A stretch of DNA of 64,000 bases from Nonomuraea aurantiaca (GCF_020215705.1 NZ_JAIWNB010000012.1:248001-312000); one strand, 5' to 3'. Counted from the first letter of the stretch, positions 25,329 to 34,971 are shown. Program-made: numbers and translations. The notes: generated by a model from the letters alone, not told the origin.

Positions 25329-26654
25329 ATGCGTATCACGAGGCTCGCCGGCTCGATCGCGGTGCTCAGCACGGCTGCCGTCCTCACGGCCTGCTCGTCG
25401 GGCACGTCCGGGAGCACCACGTCCGGGAGCACCAGCACGCCGGCAGCGGCCAGTGGGCCGGTCACGCTGGAGTTCTGGTGCTGGGGCACCACTCAGAAGC
25501 CCAAGATCGAAGCGTTCAACAAGTCACACCCGGACATCCAGGTCAAGCACACCGACGTGGGAGGCGGCTCGGACACCGCCGCCAAACTGCTCACGGCGAC
25601 CCGGGCGGGCAACGGCCCCGACGCCGCCTGCATCGAATACGACACCCTGCCTTCCATGATCGTGGCCGGTGCGCTGGCCGACATCTCCGCCCACACCGGC
25701 GATGTCAAGACCGCCTTCAGCCCGGAAGTGTGGAACCTGACCAGCTTCGACGGCGCCGTGTACGGAGTGCCGCAGGACGTCGGCCCGATGGTCCTGGTCT
25801 ACAACAAGAAGCGCTTCCAGGAGCTGAAGATCGAGCCGCCGGCCACGTGGCAGGACTTCGCGAAGGTCGCGGCGGACGTACGCAAGAAGGACCCGGAGAC
25901 CTACCTCGCGACCTTCGCACCCGCGGAGTTCGGCAACTTCGCCGGGCTGGCCCAGCAGGCCGGCGCGTCCTGGTGGAAGGTCCAGGACCAGACGTGGACC
26001 GTGGGAATCGCCGACCAGGCCTCCCTCGCGGTGGCCGACTTCTGGCAGGGGCTCATCGACAAGGACCTCGTCAAGGCCGAGCCGCTGCTCACCCCGGAGT
26101 GGAACAACAAGCTGAACCAGGGCAAGATCCTCACCTGGCCGAGCGCGCTGTGGGCGCCAGGCGTGCTGTACGGCATCGCGGAGAAGCAGGCGGGCGACTG
26201 GGCCATCGCGCCGCTCCCTCAGTGGAAGGAGGGCGACGACCGGGTGGCCTTCCAGGGCGGGTCCGCGCTGGCCGTCACGAAGACCTCCAAGCACGCCGAG
26301 GCCGCGGCCACGTTCGCCAAGTGGATGAACACCGACAAGGCGGCGAACGCCGTCCAGATCGAGCTGGGCGAGTACCCGGCGTCGCTGGCCGGGCAGCAGG
26401 CCGCGAGTACCAGCGCGCCGCCCAAGCTGACGGCGAACCAGAAGGACTACTGGGACATCGCCACGAAGGCGGCCCAGCGCACGATTCCGCACATCAGCTG
26501 GGGCCCGAACGTCAGCACCGCCAGCAGCGCCTTCCAGGACGCCGTCGCCACCGCGGTCCGTGATCACACCCCGCTGCGGGACGCGCTGACGAAGACGCAC
26601 GACCTCGTGGTGGCGGACATGAAGACCACCGGCTTCAAGGTCGCCGGCCCATGA
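25329..26654 (+). CDS. Sugar ABC transporter solute-binding lipoprotein
   Basis: A 441-residue family-1 extracellular binding protein. Lipoprotein signal with lipobox LTAC (cysteine at residue 22) followed by a Ser/Thr/Gly-rich linker; the mature part begins VTLEFWCWGT and contains the periplasmic-binding fold with aromatic sugar-stacking residues. It anchors outside the membrane and delivers galactosides to the two permeases. GGAAGAAGG ribosome site; its stop overlaps the next start (ATGA). Confidence 0.93.
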   Translation: MRITRLAGSIAVLSTAAVLTACSSGTSGSTTSGSTSTPAAASGPVTLEFWCWGTTQKPKIEAFNKSHPDIQVKHTDVGGGSDTAAKLLTATRAGNGPDAACIEYDTLPSMIVAGALADISAHTGDVKTAFSPEVWNLTSFDGAVYGVPQDVGPMVLVYNKKRFQELKIEPPATWQDFAKVAADVRKKDPETYLATFAPAEFGNFAGLAQQAGASWWKVQDQTWTVGIADQASLAVADFWQGLIDKDLVKAEPLLTPEWNNKLNQGKILTWPSALWAPGVLYGIAEKQAGDWAIAPLPQWKEGDDRVAFQGGSALAVTKTSKHAEAAATFAKWMNTDKAANAVQIELGEYPASLAGQQAASTSAPPKLTANQKDYWDIATKAAQRTIPHISWGPNVSTASSAFQDAVATAVRDHTPLRDALTKTHDLVVADMKTTGFKVAGP

Positions 26655-27565
26655 CCGCCCTGCCCAGGGCGGAGCGCAGGTCAGGGGCTCCTTATCTCTT
26701 CGTGGCGCCCGCCGTGCTGCTCTTCGTCGCCTTCCTGGCGGTCCCCATCGGCTACGCGATCTACCTGAGCGCGCGCGGCCTGAGACTGACCGGCAAGGGC
26801 ATCTTCGGCACGCGCGAAGAGGTCTTCGTCGGGCTCGACAATTACGTCAAGACGCTCACCGACCCCGGCTTCTTCGCCGGCTTCGGCCGGCTCGCGATCT
26901 ACGGCCTGATCAGCGTGCCGCTCACGCTCGGGCTGGCGCTGCTGTTCGCGCTGCTCCTCGACCACGCCGGGTCGCGGGCCAAGAGGTTCTCCCGCACAGC
27001 GATCTTCATCCCGTACGCCGTACCCGGCGTGACGGCTTCGCTGCTGTGGGGCTTCATGTACCTGCCCTCGACCAGCCCGTTCAGCTACCTGACCCGGGAG
27101 CTGGGGCTGGGCGAGATCGCGTTTCTCGGGGCGGGCGGCATCTACCCCTCGCTGGCCAACATCGCGGTATGGGGCGGCGTCGGCTTCAACATGATCATCA
27201 TCTTCACGTCCCTGCGCGGCATCCCGTCGGAGCTGTACGACGCGGCGCGCATCGACGGCGCCTCCGAATGGCAGATCGCCTGGCGGGTCAAGATCCCGCT
27301 GGTGGCGCCGGCCCTTGTGCTCACCGGGTTGTTCGCGCTGATCGGAACGCTGCAGGTGTACGGCGAGCCGACCACCGTGAAACCGATGACGCCGGAGATC
27401 TCCGGGGACTGGGTGCCCTTGATGCACATCTACCGCGACGCCTTCGTCCGCGACGACCTGGCGCTGGCCTCGGCCGCCTCCGTCCTGCTGGCGGTGGGCA
27501 CACTCGTGGTCTCGGTCGTGCTCCTGAAGGTCACCCAGAAGCGCGCGTTCGGAGGGATGCAATGA
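26651..27565 (+). CDS. Sugar ABC transporter permease (MalF-like)
   Basis: A 304-residue permease with six predicted spans and the cytoplasmic EAA-type loop (ELYDAARIDGASEWQIAWRV) that contacts the ATPase. Overlaps both neighbours by four bases. No ATPase gene is in this operon; carbohydrate importers of this type commonly share an MsiK-like ATPase encoded elsewhere. Confidence 0.93.
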   Translation: MTALPRAERRSGAPYLFVAPAVLLFVAFLAVPIGYAIYLSARGLRLTGKGIFGTREEVFVGLDNYVKTLTDPGFFAGFGRLAIYGLISVPLTLGLALLFALLLDHAGSRAKRFSRTAIFIPYAVPGVTASLLWGFMYLPSTSPFSYLTRELGLGEIAFLGAGGIYPSLANIAVWGGVGFNMIIIFTSLRGIPSELYDAARIDGASEWQIAWRVKIPLVAPALVLTGLFALIGTLQVYGEPTTVKPMTPEISGDWVPLMHIYRDAFVRDDLALASAASVLLAVGTLVVSVVLLKVTQKRAFGGMQ

Positions 27566-28419
27566 GTGCCGCCAACAGCGTGCTCACGCACCGGCGCGCC
27601 CAGATCCTGCCCACCATCGTCCTGCTCCTCGGCTCGATCTACTGCCTGGTGCCGGTCGCCTGGGTGCTCGTGGCCTCGACCAAGTCGAGGGGCGAGCTGT
27701 TCTCGACGTTCACCTTCGCGCCGGGGACGGGCCTGCTGGACAACCTGCGCGACCTGTTCACCTACGGGAACGGCCTCTACCTGCGGTGGACCGCCAACAG
27801 CGCCCTGTACGCGATCGCCGGCGCCGCGGCCTCGACCCTGATCTCGGCGCTGGCCGGGTATGCCATGGCCAAGTACGAGTTCCGCGGCCGGAGCCTGCTG
27901 TTCTACGCCATCCTGGCCGGCGTCCTCGTGCCCGGCATGACGCTGGCCATCCCGCAATATCTGATCATGTCCGAGCTCGACCTGGTGGGCGGCTACTGGT
28001 CGGTCCTGCTGCCGAGCCTCATCTCCCCGTTCGGCATCTACCTGGCCAGGGTCTACGCGATGGCCTCCGTCCCGGACTCGACGATGGAGGCGGCCAGGAT
28101 CGACGGAGCGAGCGAATATCGCATCTTCGGCTCGATCGGGCTGCCCATGATGGTGCCCGGCATGGTGACGATCTTCCTGCTGCAGTTCGTCGGGATCTGG
28201 AACAACTTCCTGCTGCCCTACATCATGCTGTCGGACGAGTCCAAATTCCCGATCACCGTGGGCCTGTTCACCGTGCTCAGCAAGGGTTCGGGACAGCCCA
28301 CCCTGTACGGCATCGCCATCGTGGGCGCCGCCGTGTCGGTGATCCCGCTCATCATCCTTATGCTGACCCTGCAGCGCTTCTGGCGGCTGGACCTGCTCAG
28401 CGGAGGACTGAAAGGATGA
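27562..28419 (+). CDS. Sugar ABC transporter permease (MalG-like)
   Basis: A 285-residue second permease, six spans, with the EAA loop (TMEAARIDGASEYRIFGSI). Start ATG overlaps the preceding stop and its stop overlaps the GH36 start, so import and hydrolysis genes are translationally coupled. Depends on an ATPase encoded outside the window. Confidence 0.93.
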   Translation: MSAANSVLTHRRAQILPTIVLLLGSIYCLVPVAWVLVASTKSRGELFSTFTFAPGTGLLDNLRDLFTYGNGLYLRWTANSALYAIAGAAASTLISALAGYAMAKYEFRGRSLLFYAILAGVLVPGMTLAIPQYLIMSELDLVGGYWSVLLPSLISPFGIYLARVYAMASVPDSTMEAARIDGASEYRIFGSIGLPMMVPGMVTIFLLQFVGIWNNFLLPYIMLSDESKFPITVGLFTVLSKGSGQPTLYGIAIVGAAVSVIPLIILMLTLQRFWRLDLLSGGLKG

Positions 28420-30542
28420 AACCGCCGTCCATGGAGATTCTGCACTTCAGAGCCGCTGGCGTGTCCGTGGTGATCGAGTGTCCGCCCGATGCCCTGCCCG
28501 CGATCCTGCACTGGGGTCCGGACCTGGGCCCGCTCGAGGACGAGGCACTGGCCCACCTGGCGGCCGATCTGCGTCCGCGGCTCGACGTCAGCGTCGACGT
28601 GCCCGTACGGGTCCCGCTGGTGCCCGAGGCGCGTACCGGCTGGATGGGCCTGCCCGGCCTGTCCGGGCATCATCTGGGACAGAACTGGTCCCCCGCCTTC
28701 ACCAGCGTCGCCTACCAGCGGACCGGGCAGACCCTCACCGCCACCGCCAGGGACGAGCACGCCCGCCTCGGCCTCACGATCATCATCGAGCTCGGCGACT
28801 CAGGCCTCCTGCGGGCCCGGGCGGACCTGCGCAACGAGTCCGAGTCCCCCTACACCCTGGACGCGCTCAACCTCGCCTTTCCCGTGCCCGGCACCCCGAC
28901 GGACCTGTTCGACCAGGCCGGGCGGTGGGCCAAGGAACGCATCCCGCAGCGCCGCCCCCTCACCACCGGCATCCACCTGCGCGAGAACCGCCGCGGCAGG
29001 ACCGGCCCCGACGCCGCCACCGTCCTGTTCGCGGGCACCGCCGACCTCGGCTTCCGGCGCGGCGAGGCCTGGGGCCTGCACGTCGGCTTCAGCGGCAACC
29101 ACCGCCACTACGCCGAGCGCACCTCCAGCGGCCGGACCATGCTGGGCGGCGGCGAGCTGCTGCTGCCCGGCGAGATCATCCTGGCGCCAGGTGAGAGCTA
29201 TCAGAGCCCTTGGCTCTACGCCACCTACGGGCGTGGCCTGGACGCCGCAGCCCACCGCTTCCACGAGCACCTGCGCGCCAGGCCAGCGCACCCGTCCGGG
29301 CTCCGGCCCGTGATGCTCAACACGTGGGAGGCCGTCTATTTCGACCACGACCTGGACCGCCTACTGGAGCTGGCCGGCCGGGCCGCCAGGATCGGGGTCG
29401 AGCGGTTCGTCCTGGACGACGGCTGGTTCCACGGCCGCCGCGACGACCGGGCCGGGCTCGGCGACTGGACCGTGGACGCCGCCGTCTGGCCGGACGGGCT
29501 GACGCCGCTGGTCAAGCGGGTCAGAGAGCTCGGCATGCAGTTCGGGCTCTGGTTCGAGCCAGAGATGATCAATCCGGACTCCGACCTGGCCCGTGCCCAC
29601 CCCGGCTGGATCATGCAGACCGGCGACCGCCTGCCGCCGCTCGCCCGCGATCAGCAGGTGCTGGACCTGACCAACCCCGAGGCATACGCCTACGTCAGGT
29701 CGCGGCTGCTCGCCCTGATCCGCGAGTACGACCTCGACTTCATCAAGTGGGACCACAACCGCGACCTCGTGGACGCGGGCTCCACGGCGAGAGGCGGCCG
29801 GGCCGCCGTCCACGCCCAGACGCACGCCGTCTACCGGCTGCTCGATGAGATCAGGGCCGAGCACCCGCGCCTGGAGATCGAGTCCTGCTCGGGCGGTGGC
29901 GGCCGGGTGGACCTCGGCATCCTGGAGCGTACCGACCGCGTCTGGGCCAGCGACTGCATCGACCCCGCGGAGCGCCAGCAGATCATGCGCTGGACCGGGC
30001 AACTGCTGCCGCCCGAGCTGATCGGCAGCCACATCGGCGCAGGCCGCTCCCACACCACCGGCCGCCGCCACGATCTCGCCTTCCGTGCCGCCACCGCGTT
30101 CTTCGGCCACTACGGGATCGAATGGGACCTCACCACGCTCACCGACGGCGAGCTGGACGACCTGGCCTCGTGGGTCGCCCTGCACAAACGGCACCGCCAC
30201 CTGCTGCACACGGGCGTGGTGGTCCGCGTGGACGACGCTCCCGAGAGCGTGCAGGCCCATGGCGTCGTCGCCGCCGACGCCTCCGAGGCCGTCTATGAGA
30301 TCGCCATGCTGGACCGCCCGTCCACCTGGCCGCCGGGCCGGCTCCGGCTGCCCGGACTGGACCCGGCGACCGTCTACTCGGTCCGCCCGCTCATGCCCGT
30401 GACCTCGCACGGGACCGCCCCGGCCTGGACGACCGGCGACTTCGCCCTGCCCGGCTCCGCGCTGGCCGGCTCGGGCATCGCCGTGCCGCCGCTGTTCCCC
30501 GACGAATCCGTGCTGGTCCACGTCGTCGCCAGGAGCCGCTGA
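28416..30542 (+). CDS. GH36 alpha-galactosidase
   Basis: A 708-residue alpha-galactosidase that frees galactose from melibiose/raffinose-type sugars. N-terminal beta-sandwich, then the TIM barrel: VLDDGWFHGRRDD, GLWFEPEMIN, nucleophile Asp446 in FIKWDHNRD, acid/base aspartates in WASDCID (Asp513/Asp516), and a C-terminal beta-sandwich. No signal peptide; cytoplasmic. Coupled to the transporter by an ATGA overlap. With the GH42 across the divergent promoter, the cluster handles both alpha- and beta-galactosides. Confidence 0.93.
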   Translation: MKPPSMEILHFRAAGVSVVIECPPDALPAILHWGPDLGPLEDEALAHLAADLRPRLDVSVDVPVRVPLVPEARTGWMGLPGLSGHHLGQNWSPAFTSVAYQRTGQTLTATARDEHARLGLTIIIELGDSGLLRARADLRNESESPYTLDALNLAFPVPGTPTDLFDQAGRWAKERIPQRRPLTTGIHLRENRRGRTGPDAATVLFAGTADLGFRRGEAWGLHVGFSGNHRHYAERTSSGRTMLGGGELLLPGEIILAPGESYQSPWLYATYGRGLDAAAHRFHEHLRARPAHPSGLRPVMLNTWEAVYFDHDLDRLLELAGRAARIGVERFVLDDGWFHGRRDDRAGLGDWTVDAAVWPDGLTPLVKRVRELGMQFGLWFEPEMINPDSDLARAHPGWIMQTGDRLPPLARDQQVLDLTNPEAYAYVRSRLLALIREYDLDFIKWDHNRDLVDAGSTARGGRAAVHAQTHAVYRLLDEIRAEHPRLEIESCSGGGGRVDLGILERTDRVWASDCIDPAERQQIMRWTGQLLPPELIGSHIGAGRSHTTGRRHDLAFRAATAFFGHYGIEWDLTTLTDGELDDLASWVALHKRHRHLLHTGVVVRVDDAPESVQAHGVVAADASEAVYEIAMLDRPSTWPPGRLRLPGLDPATVYSVRPLMPVTSHGTAPAWTTGDFALPGSALAGSGIAVPPLFPDESVLVHVVARSR

Positions 30543-30602
30543 GAAGGTCGCGGACAATCCCGAGCCGTCACCGGGCAGCCCCCTGCGCCTTCGGCCGGGT
30601 GG

Positions 30603-31268
30603 CTACTGCGACTTCACCACCGGCACGCCCTCGCTCGCCTGCACCAGGACGAACCCCTGGCCCTGGAAGGCGAGCTGCATCGCCTCGCCGCTCCCCCGGC
30701 CGATGAGGGCGCCGACCTTGATCGTCCGGTTCACGCCGACGTGCAACCCGGTGCTCCAGCAGACGGCCGACTGCCCGTCGGCGTACGTCGGCATGGCCGC
30801 GGCGTCCAGCAGCACCGGCGTGCCGTGCGTGGTGACCGCCACCCACCCGGTGCCGGTGAGCGTGGTGTTGAACAGCCCGCCCGCCGCGATGCCCGCGCCC
30901 TGCACCCGCTGGATGTCCCAGGTGAGCTGCGGTTGGAAGGCCAGCAGGTTGCGCCCGTTGACGGTGAGCCCCTCGTTCTCCAGGTAGAACAGGTGGATGT
31001 CGTCGGCGTTGTCCGCGAGGTAGAGCAGGCCCTGGCCGCGTACGCGCATCAGCGACGCGCCCTCACCCGTCATGGCCTTCTTGAACAGCTTGCCGATGCC
31101 GCCCGCGCCCTCGTAGTCGAAGTCCATCTGGCCCTGGAAGGCCACCATCGAGCCCTGCTTGGCCAGCACCTCGTGCGGGAGCTGGACCCGGAGCATCTTG
31201 CCGTTCGCCAGGGCGAAGCCGGCGGGAACCTGGCGCGGATCGAGGTTGTCGAAGACGGAGCTGCGCAT
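30603..31268 (-). CDS. AIM24-family protein
   Basis: A 221-residue beta-rich protein of the AIM24/TRAP-like family (RVQLPHEVLAKQGSMVAFQG; GEGASLMRVRGQGLLYLAD; LTVNGRNLLAF; MQLAFQGQGFVLVQASEG). The bacterial role is not established. ATG 31268 has an AAAGG site; the longer frame to 31334 adds residues of non-conserved character. Monocistronic. Confidence 0.88.
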   Translation of the reverse strand: MRSSVFDNLDPRQVPAGFALANGKMLRVQLPHEVLAKQGSMVAFQGQMDFDYEGAGGIGKLFKKAMTGEGASLMRVRGQGLLYLADNADDIHLFYLENEGLTVNGRNLLAFQPQLTWDIQRVQGAGIAAGGLFNTTLTGTGWVAVTTHGTPVLLDAAAMPTYADGQSAVCWSTGLHVGVNRTIKVGALIGRGSGEAMQLAFQGQGFVLVQASEGVPVVKSQ

Positions 31269-31355
31269 GATCGACCTTTCGGTGAGGAGGTCCCGCCAGC
31301 GTAGTGACTCCGGGGTCAGGCCAGCCGGCGCCACCGCCCACGGCCAGGCTCAGGA

Positions 31356-32363
31356 TCAGCGGGTGCGGGTGGCGCGCAGCGCGAGCTCGGCATAGCCCCG
31401 GAGGTCGCCGTGGTTGAACGCGATCTCCTCGTGCGCGGCGTCCTCGCGGCCGATCCAGCTCCGCAGTTCCTCCGCGACCCGGCCGTCCGCCTCCGGGCCC
31501 CGCAGCCTGGCCTGGGCGATGGCCGCGCCCCAGCGCACCACGTCGCAGGGATCGTCGAGGGCGGCGTCCAGCGCCGTCGCCGTCTCGGATGCCAGGTCAG
31601 CGGCCGTCTCGGGGGCCGTCTCCTGCGCTGGCGTCACGCTGGACGGGCCGAGCAGGCCGATCGCGACCAGGGCGGTGGCGGCCACCGCCGGGTGCTCGTC
31701 GGCCGCCGCCCTGAGCAGCGGCGGCAGGCCAGCGGCCCGCTCCTCGGGGTACCAGGCCAGGGCGTAGGCCGCGGCGGCGCGCAGCGGGGCGTCCGCGTCG
31801 GCGAGCAGGTCGCGGAACAGCGGCAGCCCGGCGCCGACCGCGTCATACGCCATCAGCGCGAAGTACGCGAACAGCCGCTCCTCCTCGGCGGGCTCAAGCG
31901 TCTGGAGGTACTGGAACAGGGCGACATCCTCGCCCCAATCGTCCTCGTCTTCGTCCTCTTCGTCGTCCTCGTCTTCTTCGTCCTCGTCGTCCGTGAACTG
32001 CTTGCCGGCGGCCAGCAGCAGGTCCCCGCCCGCGGCCACGGCGCGATGGTCGTCGAGGGGATAGCCGGACGGCAGGAGCTGCTCTCCATAGCCGATGGCC
32101 AGCTGCGTCAGCAGGTGCAGCACGGCCGGGCGGTCCGGCGTCTCGGGGTCGGCGAGCAGCTCCAGCAGGAACGGCACCGCGTGGGCGCTCGCCTCGTAGC
32201 GGGTTCCCTGGTGGAAGATGTTCCCGTACAGGCTGTGCAGTGCCTTGTCCCGGATGCCGGGATCGGGAGAGCGCAGGGCCCGGATCTGGTCCGGCACGTC
32301 CTTCGCGCGGCCGTAGGCGTGCGTCAGGTCGGCCCAGTCGATCGTGTCGAGACTCGCCAGCAT
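31356..32363 (-). CDS. HEAT-repeat protein with an acidic insert
   Basis: A 335-residue helical-repeat protein (LHSLYGNIFHQGTRYEASAH; AVPFLLELLADPET; PLFRDLLADADAPLRAAAAY). Residues about 123-145 form an almost pure Asp/Glu stretch (DDEDEEDEDDEEDEDEDD). Likely a protein-interaction scaffold; no enzyme motif. ATG 32363 is preferred as the point where HEAT-like sequence begins; the codon sits inside an 8-bp inverted repeat (32357-32376). Divergent from the small DUF1876-like gene. Confidence 0.75.
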   Translation of the reverse strand: MLASLDTIDWADLTHAYGRAKDVPDQIRALRSPDPGIRDKALHSLYGNIFHQGTRYEASAHAVPFLLELLADPETPDRPAVLHLLTQLAIGYGEQLLPSGYPLDDHRAVAAGGDLLLAAGKQFTDDEDEEDEDDEEDEDEDDWGEDVALFQYLQTLEPAEEERLFAYFALMAYDAVGAGLPLFRDLLADADAPLRAAAAYALAWYPEERAAGLPPLLRAAADEHPAVAATALVAIGLLGPSSVTPAQETAPETAADLASETATALDAALDDPCDVVRWGAAIAQARLRGPEADGRVAEELRSWIGREDAAHEEIAFNHGDLRGYAELALRATRTR

Positions 32364-32468
32364 GCGGACATGCTGGCATATGGCCCATGCCGGTGTCCGG
32401 AAGTCCGTGACACCGCATCCGCTGGGGGCAGGTGCCCAGTACGTACCGAGGACGTACAGGGAGGCATC

Positions 32469-32735
32469 ATGCGGAGCAAGCAGTGGACCGTGCAGATCTA
32501 CATCAGCGAGGACGACACCGATGAGCGCACGCTGGCCCGTGCGGTCCTGTCCGCCGAGGACAGCGGGTGGCACGAGAGCGTCGGCGTGGCCAGGCGCAAC
32601 CCCGAGGACCGTGCTGTGCCGGAGATCGGCGACGAGCTGGCCGCGGGGCGGGCACTGATGGACCTGGCCGACAAGCTCCTCGGCGACGCCGCCGAGGACG
32701 TGGCCCGGCTCGGCGGACCGGTCGAGGCCCGGTGA
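32469..32735 (+). CDS. Small DUF1876-like (dsRBD-fold) protein
   Basis: An 88-residue protein with the family pattern WTVQIYISEDDTDERTLARA, then VGVARRNPEDRAVPEIGDEL and an ALMDLADKLLGDAA helix. Members are conserved actinobacterial small proteins of unknown role, with a predicted double-stranded-RNA-binding-like fold. An ideal GGGAGG site precedes ATG 32469, and a strong terminator follows, so it is a monocistronic gene. Confidence 0.85.
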   Translation: MRSKQWTVQIYISEDDTDERTLARAVLSAEDSGWHESVGVARRNPEDRAVPEIGDELAAGRALMDLADKLLGDAAEDVARLGGPVEAR

Positions 32736-32749
32736 CCACGCGTACGAAG

Positions 32750-32788
32750 GCGCCCGGCGGAAAGCCCTGCGGGTAGCCCGCCGGGCGC
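32750..32788 (+). terminator. Hairpin terminator after the DUF1876-like gene
   Basis: An 11-bp GC-rich stem (32750-32760 with 32778-32788), a 17-base loop that itself can pair, then CTTT. It separates this gene from the convergent histidine kinase gene. Confidence 0.8.
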
Positions 32789-32829
32789 TTTCACGAACAG
32801 CCCTCCGACCGGAATTCCGCCCTTCACGG

Positions 32830-34233
32830 TCAGCCCTCCGAAGGCAGGAGCAGCCGGAACTCGGTCCGGCCCGGACGGCTCCGTACGTCCACCGAGCCCC
32901 CGTGCGCGGCCACCACGGCGCGGACGATCGCCAGCCCGAGTCCCGCCCCTCCGGTGGCGCGTGACCGGCCCTGGTCGGCGCGGGAGAACCGCTCGAAGAT
33001 CTCTTCCTCCAGCCCGGCCGGCACGCCGGGACCGTCGTCCTCGACGGTGACCTCCACCGCGCCCGGCCGCCTCCGTACGGCCACGACGACCGTGGTGCCG
33101 TCAGGGGTGTGGACGCGGGCGTTGCTCAGCAGGCTCGCGATCACCTGGTGCAGCCGGAGCGCGTCGCCGGTCACCGTGACCGGGTCCTCCGGCAGCTCCA
33201 GCCGCCAGCGGTGGCCGGGACCGGCGGCCCGCGCGTCGCCCGTGGCCTCGATGGCCAGGCGTGACAGGTCGACCTCCTCCCGGGCCAGCGGCCGGCCCGC
33301 GTCGAGCCGGGCCAGCAGGAGCAGCTCGTCGACCAGCTCGCTCATCCGCCCCGACTCGGCGTCGATCCTGCCGAGCGCGTGCCGTACGCCGTCCGCCATC
33401 GGCTCGTCGCCGCGCAGGGCGAGCTCGGCGTGCCCGCGGATCGACGCCAGCGGGGTGCGCAGCTCGTGGCTGGCGTCGGCGGCGAAGGCGCGCAGCCGCT
33501 GCTCGACGGCGTGCCGGCGGCCCAGGGCCGCCTCCACGTGGCCCAGCATGCGGTTGAACGCGGCGCCGACCTGCCCCGTCTCGGTGCGCGGGTCGGTGTC
33601 GGGTACGCGTTCGGCCAGGGTCACCTCGCCGCTGGCCAGGGGCAGCTCGGCGACCCTGCGGGCGGTCGTGGCGATGCGTTGCAGGGGGCGCAGCGCCAGC
33701 CGTACCCACAGGGCCCCCGCGACACCCGTGACGGCGAGCGCGCCGGCGAACATCACCAGCTCGAACAGCCACAGACGGTTCAGCGTCTCCTCGACACCGT
33801 GCAGGGACAGCCCGGTGATCATGACGTCGCCGTCCCGGCCCGCGGCGGCGACGAGCCGGTAGTCGTCCAGGCTGGACAGGTCCACGGTCTGCGGCGGACC
33901 CCCGACCGGCAGCGCCGCCAGGATCGCCTCGTCGTCAGGGCTGAGGCCGGGGTGGGTGCCGTCCCGCTCCGACACCACCGCCGCGTGGGTGACGCGCCCG
34001 CCGACGAGCCGCGCGCCGAACGTACCCCGCGCCTGCCCCCGCGTGTCCTCGCCGTGCTCCAGGCTCGCGGCGAACCGGGGGCCGTCGGCGGCGATCTGCT
34101 CGTCGACGCGGGTGAGCAGGAACCGCTCCATCGCCACCGACGTGGCGACGCCGACGGCCGCGCACGAGAGCGCGAGGAGGACGAGCAGCCCGGCGATCAG
34201 CCGGGCCCTGAGCGTGCGAGGGGCTAGGTTCAC
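32830..34233 (-). CDS. Two-component sensor histidine kinase
   Basis: A 467-residue membrane kinase: span 1 (LIAGLLVLLALSCAAVGVA), extracytoplasmic sensor, span 2 (LFELVMFAGALAVTGVAGAL), HAMP linker, DHp domain with phospho-acceptor His in ASHELRTPLASIR, and a GHKL ATPase (N box SLLSNARVH, DDGPGVP, GGAGLGLAIV). Its GTG start overlaps the regulator stop (GTGA), so the pair is co-translated. The signal is unknown; adjacency to the flavin/ferric-reductase module suggests redox or envelope sensing. Confidence 0.93.
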   Translation of the reverse strand: MNLAPRTLRARLIAGLLVLLALSCAAVGVATSVAMERFLLTRVDEQIAADGPRFAASLEHGEDTRGQARGTFGARLVGGRVTHAAVVSERDGTHPGLSPDDEAILAALPVGGPPQTVDLSSLDDYRLVAAAGRDGDVMITGLSLHGVEETLNRLWLFELVMFAGALAVTGVAGALWVRLALRPLQRIATTARRVAELPLASGEVTLAERVPDTDPRTETGQVGAAFNRMLGHVEAALGRRHAVEQRLRAFAADASHELRTPLASIRGHAELALRGDEPMADGVRHALGRIDAESGRMSELVDELLLLARLDAGRPLAREEVDLSRLAIEATGDARAAGPGHRWRLELPEDPVTVTGDALRLHQVIASLLSNARVHTPDGTTVVVAVRRRPGAVEVTVEDDGPGVPAGLEEEIFERFSRADQGRSRATGGAGLGLAIVRAVVAAHGGSVDVRSRPGRTEFRLLLPSEG

Positions 34234-34937
34234 GGCTTGAGCACGTACCCGACGCCGCGCACGGTGTGGATCAGCGGCCGGCGGCCCGCGTCGATCTTCT
34301 TGCGCAGGTAGCTGATGTACAGCTCCACGACGTGCGCCTGGCCGCCGAAGTCGTAGGACCAGACGTGGTCGAGGATCTGCGCCTTGCTGAGCACCCGGCG
34401 CGGGTTGCACATGAGCAGCCGCAGCAGCTCGAACTCGGTGGGCGTCAGCTCGACCGGCGTACCGGCCCTGCTCACCTCCCTGGCCTCCTCGTCCATGGAC
34501 AGGTCGGCCACGACGAGCCGGTCCTCGGTGCCGGGCCGCGCCATGCCCGCCCGGCGCAGCAGCCCGCGCAGCCGCGCGAGCACCTCGTCCAGGCTGAACG
34601 GCTTGGTCACGTAGTCGTCGCCGCCCGCCGTGATGCCCGCGACCCGGTCCTCGACCGCGTCGCGCGCGGTCAGGAACAGCACGCACAGCTCGGGCCGCAG
34701 CGCCCGGAGCCGGTGCATGAGCTCCAGGCCGTTCAGGTCGGGCAGCATGACGTCCAGGATCGCGGCGTCCGGCGCGAACTCCTCGGCCGCGCGGATCGCG
34801 GCGGCCCCGCTCGCCGCGGCGCGTACCTGCCAGCCTTCCTGGCACAGCGTCTTCTCCAGCACCTCGAGGAGGTCCGGCTCGTCGTCCACGACGAGCACGC
34901 GGATCGGTGTGCCGTCCGGGCGCAGCAGGCTGTTCAT
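34230..34937 (-). CDS. OmpR/PhoB-type response regulator
   Basis: A 235-residue regulator. Receiver domain with acidic pair (VVDDEPDLL), phosphorylated Asp in AAILDVMLPDLNG and Lys in YVTKPFS; winged-helix output domain (TPTEFELLRLLMCNPRRVLS ... YVLKP). AGGAGG site before ATG 34937. Likely targets are its own promoter and the divergent oxidoreductase operon, which share a 100-bp region with repeated TCAGA motifs. Confidence 0.93.
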   Translation of the reverse strand: MNSLLRPDGTPIRVLVVDDEPDLLEVLEKTLCQEGWQVRAAASGAAAIRAAEEFAPDAAILDVMLPDLNGLELMHRLRALRPELCVLFLTARDAVEDRVAGITAGGDDYVTKPFSLDEVLARLRGLLRRAGMARPGTEDRLVVADLSMDEEAREVSRAGTPVELTPTEFELLRLLMCNPRRVLSKAQILDHVWSYDFGGQAHVVELYISYLRKKIDAGRRPLIHTVRGVGYVLKP

Positions 34938-34971
34938 GTTTCCTCCTATTCGTCACAAAATACGAGGTTCT

